A stretch of 39,122 nucleotides of DNA from DATESZ01 sp035283845 (GTDB taxonomy: Bacteria > Desulfobacterota > Syntrophia > Syntrophales > JACQWR01), in contig DATESZ010000107.1 of assembly GCA_035283845.1 (NCBI GenBank), positions 1 through 39,122 on the forward strand, read 5' to 3'. Under the pieces are notes generated by a model. The model saw only the letters and a list, made by a program, of their open reading frames with translations, did not search any database and was not told the origin of the DNA. Both the position numbers and the translations under genes were made by a program. Numbering within the stretch: the stretch's first letter is position 1; every line of letters starts with the position of its first letter. Below are positions 17,499 through 25,554 of the stretch, one piece after another.

Positions 17499-18554
17499 TC
17501 ACGCATCACAAGCGGCGTTTGAACTTATTCCCGTTAACGTATCTAACTCACCTCTCGGAGAAGTGATTAATATTTCAGTTACCGCAAGTGTAGCTATATC
17601 ATTAAATCTACTATATTTTGCATCATCAAGCGGTAACATATCCATAACCCTGGAAAAAATATTCTCTACTAAAGCTTCCCTATCGTGATCCTTAAGTCTT
17701 ATCCCGAAACGTATCTTTTTGCGATCTCCAGTACTCAGGCGATTGATTAGATTTTTGGTTGTCAATATTGCCCCATAACGCGCTAAATCAGAGAGACGGC
17801 CGGCATGATTAACTGAATCGCCGAGGGCAGTGAATTCGATATTGGGAGCTGAAGAAATGGTGCCGAAAAATTCCTGTCCCTCATTAATGCCTATATTAAG
17901 ATAAAGGTCGTTTAACCAGCCTTTTCGTATTTTCCACTCCAAATCTAATTCTTTAATCTTTTGTCTTAACTCAATTGCGCAATATATCGAATTTACGATA
18001 TAACTATTATCATTATCCTTGAAAAAATAGTACACTATGCCATCGCCCACTTGTTTACCATAGGTGCCGTAATACTTTTCAAAAATTTGATTCATACACT
18101 TCCAGATATCTCTTATTAAGTCAAAATACTCCTCGGGTGGCAGTTCTGCACAAATGCGACTTGAATCCTGCAAACCAGCAACAAGGACACAGAAAGAAAC
18201 AAGCGACGGCATGCGTTGTTTCATCAGTTCACTAATTATTTTTTCTCGATGCGATAGTAGTTCAGGTCTGCTATCACTTTTTGTAGTATGCTCTGAAAGC
18301 TCCTTAATTATAGACTCCATAGACACCCCCTCCCTCTTCATTCTTCTGATCTTTTCTATTCGATTTATTACGTCCTGTGGAAAATAACCGATTCGTTTTA
18401 CGCGGAGATTCAGATCATCCGCTGCCCTAACCAGCGGTCTGGGGATGATACCGTCTTTAATGTAATTGTTCAATGTGGCCCGCGATATACCTGTTTTTTT
18501 TAATAATTCCTTACTGGTAATCAATGAAGTATCCGCATTGTCCGGTTTATTCAT
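17499..18554 (-). CDS. MerR-type HTH fused to a divergent class III nucleotide cyclase domain
   Basis: A protein of 351 residues. Residues 11-89 read as a MerR-like winged HTH: SKELLKKTGISRATLNNYIKDG, then KRIGYFPQDVINRIEKIRRMK. Residues about 120-300 look like a class III adenylate/guanylate cyclase domain: YGTYGKQVGDGIVYYFF carries a metal-binding Asp (171) and the substrate-contact Lys (167), and ALGDSVNHAGRL carries Asn249 and Arg253. The first metal Asp, normally in an FxD pattern, is replaced by Gly127 in VLVAGL, so activity is uncertain. It has its own promoter with a palindrome and is divergent from the nucleoside phosphorylase. A nucleotide-sensing regulator is plausible (inference). 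Confidence 0.75.
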   Translation of the reverse strand: MNKPDNADTSLITSKELLKKTGISRATLNNYIKDGIIPRPLVRAADDLNLRVKRIGYFPQDVINRIEKIRRMKREGVSMESIIKELSEHTTKSDSRPELLSHREKIISELMKQRMPSLVSFCVLVAGLQDSSRICAELPPEEYFDLIRDIWKCMNQIFEKYYGTYGKQVGDGIVYYFFKDNDNSYIVNSIYCAIELRQKIKELDLEWKIRKGWLNDLYLNIGINEGQEFFGTISSAPNIEFTALGDSVNHAGRLSDLARYGAILTTKNLINRLSTGDRKKIRFGIRLKDHDREALVENIFSRVMDMLPLDDAKYSRFNDIATLAVTEILITSPRGELDTLTGISSNAACDA

Positions 18555-18574
18555 AGATCAGCACCTCGCTTCTA

Positions 18575-18608
18575 TTTATACTGTCTAAATAGACAGATGG
18601 TAAATAGG
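18575..18608 (-). promoter_or_regulatory. promoter with a palindrome in the spacer, upstream of the MerR-cyclase gene
   Basis: On the minus strand TTTACC lies 18 bases before TATAAA. The spacer contains the perfect inverted repeat CTGTCT-ATTT-AGACAG (18581-18596). MerR regulators normally bind a dyad between -35 and -10 with an over-long spacer, so this is a likely operator of the regulator encoded just downstream (inference). Confidence 0.5.
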
Positions 18609-18797
18609 ACATTCATCACTTATACAATCCAATTATATAGGAGAAGAAGCATAAAGTCCATGGCAAGCTTCATCGCCATCAATTCGTCTGTAGATTTCAT
18701 TGGAAATATGGTAGAAAAAGGAACGAGCAACAAGCAATGAAACATCTCACATCAGTTCATTAATTTCAGATAACATAATTTTTTTCGGGGCTTACAT

Positions 18798-19511
18798 ATG
18801 CTTGGAATAATCTCGGGAAATGTTTCACTTATTAAAAGCAAGCGGTTTAAAAATATTCAACAGATCGTAAAAGTAAACGAGTTCGGCAAGGCCATTGTTC
18901 TGTTATCCGATACAATAGCCTTTATACTTCGCCACGGAAATGATCCCGGCCATTACATCCTCCCTCATCTGATAAATCATCGGGCAAACTTGAAGGCGCT
19001 GCATGATATAGGCGTTTCTGAAGTTATCGGTATCAATTCCACAGGCTCGTTGTCAAAAGATCTGAAACCTGGCGCTATTGTCATTCCCAATGATTTTATC
19101 ATGCTCTCCCCCTACCCTTCCATATATGTCAATATACCGGCGCACATTACGCCAAGCTTGAACAGGACGATTCGGAAACGTTTTCTTGAAGCTGCTCTCG
19201 AATCCGGCATTGAGGTTGTAGATGGCGGCATTTACTGGCAAACCAGCGGCCCCAGATTAGAAACACGTGCAGAAATCACGATGCTGTCAAAATTCGCCGA
19301 TGTCGTGGGTATGACGATGGCAAGCGAAGCGATTATCGCCAACGAACTGGAGCTGCCCTATGCCTCTATTTGTTCCGTAGACAATTATGCTCATGGTATC
19401 GGCGGGCAGGAACTTACTGTGAAGGACATATCGTTCCATGCACGCAGCAGCGGGAAAATAATCCTCCGCATTCTTTCCAGATATATCGAAAAGAGAGTGA
19501 TCAGCAACTGA
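18798..19511 (+). CDS. MTAP/PNP-family nucleoside phosphorylase
   Basis: A protein of 237 residues and the only confident plus-strand gene. Motifs of the trimeric phosphorylase family are visible: LGIISG at the start, FILRHGNDPGHYILPHLINHRANLKAL, INSTGSLSKDLKPGAIVIPNDFI, TSGPRLETRAEI and VGMTMASEAIIANELEL. This matches methylthioadenosine or 6-oxopurine/methylthioinosine phosphorylases, which split a purine nucleoside with phosphate. VDNYAHGI stands where the base-contacting TDYD/TNYA segment lies, closer to the 6-oxopurine type, but I would not fix the substrate. It is divergent from the MerR-cyclase gene and convergent with the CQLG gene. Confidence 0.85.
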   Translation: MLGIISGNVSLIKSKRFKNIQQIVKVNEFGKAIVLLSDTIAFILRHGNDPGHYILPHLINHRANLKALHDIGVSEVIGINSTGSLSKDLKPGAIVIPNDFIMLSPYPSIYVNIPAHITPSLNRTIRKRFLEAALESGIEVVDGGIYWQTSGPRLETRAEITMLSKFADVVGMTMASEAIIANELELPYASICSVDNYAHGIGGQELTVKDISFHARSSGKIILRILSRYIEKRVISN

Positions 19512-19585
19512 AAATCGATGTTTGTGGTTCATCCGTATGGTTTATCGGAGGGCACTACCTTGTTTGTTAAAGTGCTTCCTTAGTA

Positions 19586-20011
19586 TTAAAAAGCGCCTAA
19601 CTGGCATGAATTGATCTTGATTCCTAAGGCTTCACAGGCTGAAGCGACGCTAATTTTTGGCACGCTAAGGGCTATCGCTATTTTCCAGGCTGAATCACAG
19701 GAAAGATTGCCCTTTGCCAGGTTGTTTCTGATTGCTTCCTCAAGACTTGAATCAATAGATTCAGACGGCAATACTATTTTTTTTGATGGATGATAGCCAA
19801 ATAGGCCTAACTGACATTTAGTTATGGAAATTTCCATAATATCGAGGGCAGTGCCGACCCTGGGCAGCGGTTTATGGAGCGTTGCGGCAATATCTTCCGC
19901 CTCGAGGCAGGGAAGTTCGCCGTTTATCACCCTCCCGGTAACCGCTTCCTTTATTTCCGGATCAGCTACACCAGCCGTCTTTTCCCTGTATTTACCCTTT
20001 TGAGATTTCAT
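19586..20011 (-). CDS. tandemly duplicated CQLG-motif protein, function unknown
   Basis: I do not recognise a named family. The 141 residues contain two similar halves: about 22-72 and 92-141. Each half has a Cys after G(E/N)L(P/S), a run of small helical residues (DIAATLHKP, KIAIALSVP), then (A/E)LGI or IMEIS, and ends CQLG(L/A)F. Cys35/Cys66 and Cys105/Cys136 repeat with the same spacing of 31 and an offset of 70. The pattern suggests a helix-turn-helix-like or metal-binding fold, but neither is shown. It lies 21 bases after the aspartate aminotransferase gene, ending the operon, and has a good start (TAGGAGGTAGGAAA before ATG). Confidence 0.7.
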   Translation of the reverse strand: MKSQKGKYREKTAGVADPEIKEAVTGRVINGELPCLEAEDIAATLHKPLPRVGTALDIMEISITKCQLGLFGYHPSKKIVLPSESIDSSLEEAIRNNLAKGNLSCDSAWKIAIALSVPKISVASACEALGIKINSCQLGAF

Positions 20012-20032
20012 TTTCCTACCTCCTATGGAAAA

Positions 20033-21226
20033 TCAGTAAAGCTTCTTTACCGCCTCTTTTATCCGCTCCACGCCTTCCACGATTTGTTCCAATGAGATGG
20101 CGTAGGAGAGTCTGATATAATCGTCCTGTCCGAATTCACTGCCGGGAACTACGGCCACATTTGCCTTTTCCAGGAGATAGCCGGAAAGATCTGAAGAATT
20201 GGCGATTACCTTACCCTCGTAGGAACGCCCGTAAAAGGAAGAAAAATCGGGAAATACGTAAAACGCACCTTGGGGAATAAGGCAACACACTCCCGGTATC
20301 CCGTTCAGTTCATGAACTATCCGGTTTCGTCTTATTTCAAATTCCATTACCATTGCTGTTACGCTTTCCTGAGGGCCGTTTAGAGCTTCGACGGCGGCTT
20401 TCTGGGCAATTGATGTAGGATTTGAGGTATTCTGACTTTGCAGTTTGGTTACGGCGGCAATGATATCTTCCGGACCTGCCGCGTAACCTATACGCCATCC
20501 TGTCATGGCATAGGTCTTGGAAACACCGTTTACTACAACGGTGTTTTTTTTCATTTCTTCACTCAATGAAGCCATGCAGGTAAAATTTAAGCCGTCATAA
20601 ATAATCTTCTCGTAAATGTCATCCGAGATAACCAATATGCCCCTTTCCGACAGGGCGGCAGCCAGCCTTTCCAGCTCTTTTTTCGTATATGTAACACCGG
20701 CAGGATTGGAAGGGCTGTTCATGATAAAGGCCTTAGTGCGGCCTGTTATGGCATCTGCCAGTTGTTCAGGCTTTAGCTTAAATCCTTCCGAGGCGCCTGT
20801 CTCCACAACAACAGGTTTGGCTCCCGAAAGAACGATAATATCGATGTAGGAAACCCAGTAAGGAGAAGGGATAAGAACTTCATCACCCTCATCAAAAAGC
20901 ACTTGGGCAAGGTTGTAAAGGCTGTGCTTGGCGCCACAGGAAACGACGATCTCCGATCGTTTATAACTTAAATCGTTATCTCGCTTCAGCTTGTTGATTG
21001 CAGCATCCTTGAGTTCATCAATACCGCCGACGGACGTATATTTTGTAAATCCCGCATTGATCGCGTTGATCGCCGCTCTTTTGATGTTATCCGGCGTATC
21101 AAAGTCCGGTTCGCCGGCCCCAAAACCTATGACATCACGACCTTCAGCGCGCATTGCATTGGCCTTCGCTGTAATGGCCAGCGTAGGCGACGGTCTGATT
21201 TTCGATATTCGTGCGGATAATTGCAC
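20033..21226 (-). CDS. class I aspartate aminotransferase
   Basis: A PLP-dependent class I aminotransferase of 397 residues that would move the amino group from aspartate to 2-oxoglutarate. Motifs are GFGAGEPDFDTPDNIK, SPSNPAGVTY, ISDDIYEKIIYDG, the PLP lysine in GVSKTYAMTGWRIGYAAG, and the C-terminal Arg region DDYIRLSYAIS. It resembles the thermophile-type (Igamma) enzymes that also use prephenate in some species. It begins 4 bases after the coaD stop and is part of the psd-pssA-asd-rsmD-coaD unit, close to asd, which starts from aspartate. Confidence 0.93.
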   Translation of the reverse strand: MQLSARISKIRPSPTLAITAKANAMRAEGRDVIGFGAGEPDFDTPDNIKRAAINAINAGFTKYTSVGGIDELKDAAINKLKRDNDLSYKRSEIVVSCGAKHSLYNLAQVLFDEGDEVLIPSPYWVSYIDIIVLSGAKPVVVETGASEGFKLKPEQLADAITGRTKAFIMNSPSNPAGVTYTKKELERLAAALSERGILVISDDIYEKIIYDGLNFTCMASLSEEMKKNTVVVNGVSKTYAMTGWRIGYAAGPEDIIAAVTKLQSQNTSNPTSIAQKAAVEALNGPQESVTAMVMEFEIRRNRIVHELNGIPGVCCLIPQGAFYVFPDFSSFYGRSYEGKVIANSSDLSGYLLEKANVAVVPGSEFGQDDYIRLSYAISLEQIVEGVERIKEAVKKLY

Positions 21227-21229
21227 AAT

Positions 21230-21724
21230 TTACCCCCCATTTAATTTGGCATACTTTGCCTGTAGCTGCCGATAAACTATTTCCGGTACCATGCCTTTCA
21301 CAGATCCGCCATGGGTTGCCGCCTCCTTTATGATACTGGAGCTTGTATAAAACCACTTAAAGCCGGCCATGAGAAAAACCGTTTCCACATCCCGGCTCAA
21401 TCTGCGATTCATAAGCGCCATCTGAAATTCGTATTCAAAATCCGATAGAGCTCTCAATCCGCGAAAAATTATGTTTGCCTCGCACTGTTTGAGGTAGTCC
21501 ACCAGCAGGCCGGGGTAGCTGTCAACCTTAACCTTTTCGTTGTCTTTGTAAATCTCCCTGATCATTTCTAATCTCTCTTCAACGGAAAAAAATGATGCTT
21601 TGTTGGGGTTTGTAGCAATAAGGATGATAATTTCATCAAACATTTTCAGTCCGCGCTTGACAAGGTCTGTATGGCCATTAGTAATCGGATCGAATGAACC
21701 TGGATATACGGCTAATCTTTTCAT
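21230..21724 (-). CDS. coaD: phosphopantetheine adenylyltransferase
   Basis: CoaD adenylates 4'-phosphopantetheine in coenzyme A synthesis. The 164 residues open with the nucleotidyltransferase motif YPGSFDPITNGH. They also contain IIFRGLRALSDFEYEFQMALMNRRL and the ISS-type motif TSSSIIKEAATHGG. Family length. It overlaps the rsmD end by 4 bases (ATGA), the rsmD-coaD pairing seen in many bacteria. Confidence 0.97.
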   Translation of the reverse strand: MKRLAVYPGSFDPITNGHTDLVKRGLKMFDEIIILIATNPNKASFFSVEERLEMIREIYKDNEKVKVDSYPGLLVDYLKQCEANIIFRGLRALSDFEYEFQMALMNRRLSRDVETVFLMAGFKWFYTSSSIIKEAATHGGSVKGMVPEIVYRQLQAKYAKLNGG

Positions 21725-22296
21725 AACATGTTTTCCGTTCCTTTATCTATGTATTTTAAGAAAGACAATATCGTATCACCATATCTTCTCTGATCTGTTA
21801 AGATAAGCTCTTTCGCCAGTCCCGGCCTCAAAGCTTCCCTCGAAGAATGCTGGATAATCAGCAAACTATCTTCCGAAAATAATTTTCCGTTTGCAAAATA
21901 ACATAGCGTTTCTTCAACCCGGCCTTCTTCGTAAGGCGGATCAGCAAAAATAATATCAAATTGCGCCCTGTTCTTCTGAAGAATCTGAAGGGCTTTCTTT
22001 ACCTCCATGTCCATAATTTCATATCTTCCATCAACTCGGCATTGCAAAAGGTTTTTTTTTATAAACTGGGAGAGCGCACGATTATTTTCAATAAATACGG
22101 CCCATGAAGCTCCTCGGCTGAGGGCCTCTATGCCGATATTACCCGAACCTGCAAAGACGTCCAGGAAGGTTTTACCCTTGACAGACGATAATATATTAAA
22201 TAATGCCTCCTTAACGCTGTCCGATGTCGGTCTAACTTTGGTCCTTACAGGAACACGTAAAGACCTCCCCTTCGCATCGCCGCCGATTATCCTCAT
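21721..22296 (-). CDS. rsmD: 16S rRNA (guanine(966)-N(2))-methyltransferase RsmD
   Basis: A SAM-dependent methyltransferase of 191 residues. RIIGGDAKGRSLRVP starts it. RPTSDSVKEALFNIL, the SAM site FLDVFAGSGNIGIEALSRGA and the catalytic FADPPYEEG identify the RsmD family, which methylates G966 of 16S rRNA during ribosome assembly. It overlaps both asd and coaD by 4 bases, so it is translationally coupled in the block. Confidence 0.95.
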   Translation of the reverse strand: MRIIGGDAKGRSLRVPVRTKVRPTSDSVKEALFNILSSVKGKTFLDVFAGSGNIGIEALSRGASWAVFIENNRALSQFIKKNLLQCRVDGRYEIMDMEVKKALQILQKNRAQFDIIFADPPYEEGRVEETLCYFANGKLFSEDSLLIIQHSSREALRPGLAKELILTDQRRYGDTILSFLKYIDKGTENML

Positions 22297-23309
22297 AGAT
22301 AGTCTTTAATCAGTATTTCGGCAATCTGCACGGCATTAAGGGCCGCGCCTTTTCTCAGATTGTCAGCCACAACCCACATATTGATGCCGTTGGCGATCGA
22401 TTCGTCTTCCCTGATCCTCCCCACAAAAGTAGCATCTTTGCCGGCGGCCAGGACTGCCATGGGGTACTGCAGTAAATCCGGATCATCAATAACCGTTACA
22501 CCGGGCGAGCGAGATAAAAGCTGTTTAACCTCCTGCGCGGTAATCTTTGTTTCCGTCTCAATATTTACCGACTCGGAATGCCCGTAAAATACGGGAACCC
22601 GCACTGAAGTCGCCGTTACTCCAATGGATGGGTCGGATAGAATCTTTTTCGTTTCCTTTACCATCTTCATTTCCTCCTTGGTGTAGCCGTTTTCGAGGAA
22701 TACGTCAATGTGGGGGAGGCAGTTGAAGGCTATCTGATGGGGGTACGCCTGCACCTTAGGTTCCTGACCGCTGAGAATGGCCCCTGTCTGGTCCATCAGC
22801 TCCTGAATAGCCCTTTTACCTGTTCCTGATACGGCTTGATAGGTAGAGACAACGATGCGTTTAATCCGCACGAGATCATGAATGGGCTTCAAAGCAACCA
22901 CCATCTGAATGGTGGAACAGTTAGGGTTGGCAATTATCCCTCGATTTTTAAACATTTTAATGGCTTCTGCGTTTACCTCCGGAACTACAAGTGGTATCTC
23001 CGGCGCCATCCTGAAGGCGCTGGTGTTGTCGATTACAACGCAGCCTGCTTTGGCGGCTATCGGTGCAAAGCGCTCGCTGACACTGCCTCCTGCGGAAAAA
23101 AGTCCTATATGGATACCTGTGAATGAATCATCCTTAAGGACTTGTACAGTCAGGCTATTACCCTTGTATCTCAGCACCTTCCCCGAGGAACGCTCCGAAG
23201 CAAGCAGTTTCAGCTCATTAACCGGGAAAGCTCTCTCTTCTAAAATCTTCATCATTTCATTGCCTACGGCGCCCGTTGCGCCGACAACGGCAACATTCCA
23301 TTTTTTCAT
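22293..23309 (-). CDS. asd: aspartate-semialdehyde dehydrogenase
   Basis: Asd reduces aspartyl phosphate to the semialdehyde that feeds DapA (3123) and methionine/threonine synthesis. The 338 residues show the NADP motif VVGATGAVGNEMMKILEER, the catalytic Cys in IIANPNCSTIQM (about residue 130) and the active-site His region VPVFYGHSES. It overlaps rsmD by 4 bases and begins 4 bases into the end of pssA. The aspartokinase gene lies outside the window. Confidence 0.97.
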   Translation of the reverse strand: MKKWNVAVVGATGAVGNEMMKILEERAFPVNELKLLASERSSGKVLRYKGNSLTVQVLKDDSFTGIHIGLFSAGGSVSERFAPIAAKAGCVVIDNTSAFRMAPEIPLVVPEVNAEAIKMFKNRGIIANPNCSTIQMVVALKPIHDLVRIKRIVVSTYQAVSGTGKRAIQELMDQTGAILSGQEPKVQAYPHQIAFNCLPHIDVFLENGYTKEEMKMVKETKKILSDPSIGVTATSVRVPVFYGHSESVNIETETKITAQEVKQLLSRSPGVTVIDDPDLLQYPMAVLAAGKDATFVGRIREDESIANGINMWVVADNLRKGAALNAVQIAEILIKDYL

Positions 23310-24100
23310 ACTTCATTTCCTTGTCTGGTATTATCAATCTTCAATCTTTCTTCATTTTTTTTATTTGTAGCCTTTTTAAAACCTTTAACATACCACCAAA
23401 TCGGCCCTGAAAAGACATACACAAGTGCAAATGTGAAAAGTGTGATTTGTGGTTCGGCAGCTACAATAATCATAATAATAATAACCAGCACGAAAGACAT
23501 GAAGGGCTTGCGGGAAAAGAAATTAAGGTCCTTGAAACTGTAATATTTTACATTGCTTACCATGAGCAATGCCAGAGCAATTGTGGCAACCATGACAGAA
23601 AGATCATGAAATTTTCCTGTCCCCCCAATATAATAATAAAGAATAATCCCGGTAGCGATGACGGAAGCTGCGCCCGGTATGGGTAGGCCATTAAAAACCC
23701 TGCTTTCGGCAAGACCTATCTGGATGTTAAATCTGGCAAGCCTGAGGGCGCCACAAACCACAAACAAAAATGACACCAGCCACCCCCATTTTCCGTATCC
23801 GGAAAGTGCCCAGGAATATGCAAGGATGGAAGGGGCGACACCAAAGGTTATAAGATCGGCAAGAGAATCATACTCGGCGCCAAACTTGCTCATGGTATTG
23901 GTCATCCTCGCAATTCTACCATCAAGACCATCGAGCACAACGGCGTAGACAATAACAGAGGCAGCAAGACTGAAATCTTCCTTCACGGAGGCAAGTATCG
24001 AATAAAACCCACAAAATAGACTGGCCGTGGTTAAAATATTCGGTAACAGGTAAACGCCTCTTTTTCGCTGGCTCCTCCTGGGAATCGTGTCACTTTTCAC
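23306..24100 (-). CDS. pssA: CDP-diacylglycerol--serine O-phosphatidyltransferase
   Basis: PssA condenses CDP-diacylglycerol (from CdsA, 27896) with serine to form phosphatidylserine. The CDP-alcohol motif is DGLDGRIARMTNTMSKFGAEYDSLAD (positions 57-82 of the protein), with the two DG pairs and final Asp residues. Eight or so hydrophobic helices fill the rest of the 264 residues. LLPNILTTASLFCGFYS near the start is typical. It overlaps psd by 4 bases, and Psd uses its product. Confidence 0.94.
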   Translation of the reverse strand: MKSDTIPRRSQRKRGVYLLPNILTTASLFCGFYSILASVKEDFSLAASVIVYAVVLDGLDGRIARMTNTMSKFGAEYDSLADLITFGVAPSILAYSWALSGYGKWGWLVSFLFVVCGALRLARFNIQIGLAESRVFNGLPIPGAASVIATGIILYYYIGGTGKFHDLSVMVATIALALLMVSNVKYYSFKDLNFFSRKPFMSFVLVIIIMIIVAAEPQITLFTFALVYVFSGPIWWYVKGFKKATNKKNEERLKIDNTRQGNEV

Positions 24101-24741
24101 GGTAAAGCTCCTAAGACTGTCTCCCCAGCCTTAACTCTATCGCCTATCTTTACTATAATAATCGACTCAAGAGGCAGGTAAACATCAAGGCGCGAACCAA
24201 AGCGTATGAGACCAAATCTGTTTCCTCTTTCCACGCGCATGCCCTCTTTTATCCAACACACAATTCTTCTGGCTATCAATCCTGCAATCTGTACCGTTAA
24301 TATCTCCCGCCCTTCCTCAGTGATAATTACTATAGCGTTTTGTTCATTAAGTGAGGAAGCCTTGTCAAGGTTTGCAGAAATGAATCTGCCCTTTTTATAA
24401 CGGATCGCCTTTACCGTGCCGGAATAGGGTATCCTGTTTACATGGACGTCAAAAAGATTCATGAAGATGCTAATTTTAATAAAAGCCCCCTGAAGGAGAT
24501 CATCCTCATGCACGTTTACAACCCTGATAACCTTGCCGTCAGCAGGTGATACTACTACCCCTTTTTCTTCCGGAGTCTTTATTTCGGGGTTCCGAAAAAA
24601 CCAGGTGACAAATAATGTGACAAAAAAAGCAATCAAGGCCGCCTTGTGAAAACCGAGAAATAACGCCAAGAATGTTAATATAATCAGGGGGATGATAAAT
24701 GGAAAACCTTCGGAAGCAATAATGCTTATATGATTTTTCAT
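24097..24741 (-). CDS. psd: phosphatidylserine decarboxylase proenzyme
   Basis: Psd makes phosphatidylethanolamine. This is the short (214-residue) class. The N-terminal hydrophobic segment (about residues 10-50) anchors it. Visible motifs are VVSPADGKV, the FMNLFDVHVNRIPYSG stretch, and the self-cleavage site RFGSRLDVYLP, where the Ser after Gly would become the pyruvoyl group. The upstream ATG has a ribosome site (GGGGAG). A promoter candidate overlaps the end of tsaB, so psd probably heads the psd-pssA-asd-rsmD-coaD unit. Confidence 0.94.
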   Translation of the reverse strand: MKNHISIIASEGFPFIIPLIILTFLALFLGFHKAALIAFFVTLFVTWFFRNPEIKTPEEKGVVVSPADGKVIRVVNVHEDDLLQGAFIKISIFMNLFDVHVNRIPYSGTVKAIRYKKGRFISANLDKASSLNEQNAIVIITEEGREILTVQIAGLIARRIVCWIKEGMRVERGNRFGLIRFGSRLDVYLPLESIIIVKIGDRVKAGETVLGALP

Positions 24742-24821
24742 AACTTGGCATTCTCCCCTTTATCACGGGAGCTCTAATCAGGAGGCTAAAAGGTCAAAAC
24801 TCAGACTATTTATAATTCCGC

Positions 24822-24848
24822 CTTATATGAATTGCTGCAGGTTGTCAA
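24822..24848 (-). promoter_or_regulatory. candidate promoter of the psd unit
   Basis: TTGACA (24843-24848) overlaps the tsaB stop codon. TATAAG (24822-24827) follows 15 bases downstream on the minus strand; ATAAGG is at 16. The spacing is short for a strong sigma70 promoter, but the -35 is a perfect consensus and the position suits the operon start. Confidence 0.4.
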
Positions 24849-25552
24849 CATTTCCTTCCCTTGCCCGAAATGATCTGGTGCTTACTTTCAGCGTCAGAAA
24901 GCCGAAAATAGCGGGGTGTAAAGGTAGTCGCGTCTAATATTTCCCCATTTTGAAATTTGCCGATCCCCAGTGCTCCCACCACGCTGGCTCTTATATAACA
25001 GCAATAAGGGGGCGCAATGCACGCCGCGGGCAGCACTTTTTTAATGAGATCAGCATATTTAAGCGCCCCCGATCCTAAGAAAACAGCGTCTTCCTCTAAG
25101 TCAGCAAGAAGGGAGTCCAAATCAGCAAGCTGTTCCTCGCCTATCATTTCGGGAAGGACATCAGCCTTGATTGCATAAAGAGCAGTATAAACCTGCCCCC
25201 TCTTGGCATCCAGCATAGGGCGAACATTAGCGGAAGATGCGCCGATATTAGCGGCGAGCGCTTCCAGTGTTGATAATCCCACGACCCGTTTGCCAGTCGC
25301 TATAGCCAATCCTTTTACCGTAGCCGCACCGATGCGCGATCCGGTAAAAGAACCCGGTCCCGTGGTGCAGGCAAACAAATCCGTTGCTTCTATAGTTTCT
25401 CCCGTAATATCATAAATATGCTTAATGGCCGGCAGCAAGTGTAGTGAATGATTAACGCCCGTATTGATAAAAACTTCCGCACGCGTTTCCCCTCCTTCAA
25501 GCAGAGCTACGCTGAGCGTTTCACCGGTCGTATCTGTAGCTAAAACCTGCAT
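24845..25552 (-). CDS. tsaB: tRNA threonylcarbamoyladenosine biosynthesis protein TsaB
   Basis: TsaB is the non-catalytic ASKHA partner of TsaD in making t6A37 of ANN-reading tRNAs. The 235 residues start MQVLATDTTGETLSVALLEG, and HSLHLLPAIKHIYD, TGPGSFTGSRIGAATVKGLA and the LDAKRGQVYTALY segment are typical. TsaD itself is not in the window. It starts 2 bases after the rseP stop, so the two are probably cotranscribed, following dxr-cdsA-uppS. Confidence 0.92.
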   Translation of the reverse strand: MQVLATDTTGETLSVALLEGGETRAEVFINTGVNHSLHLLPAIKHIYDITGETIEATDLFACTTGPGSFTGSRIGAATVKGLAIATGKRVVGLSTLEALAANIGASSANVRPMLDAKRGQVYTALYAIKADVLPEMIGEEQLADLDSLLADLEEDAVFLGSGALKYADLIKKVLPAACIAPPYCCYIRASVVGALGIGKFQNGEILDATTFTPRYFRLSDAESKHQIISGKGRKC

Positions 25553-25554
25553 GA

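Noticed and set aside
18660..18740. Small plus-strand frame of 26 codons starting at an ATG after GGAGAAGAAGC, upstream of the phosphorylase
   Set aside because: It is too short, has no recognisable sequence and a poorly spaced ribosome site; a chance frame in a regulatory region is more likely.
19512..19585. Possible bidirectional terminator between the convergent phosphorylase and CQLG genes
   Set aside because: The GGGCACT/AAGTGC arms are imperfect and no U-run follows on either strand.
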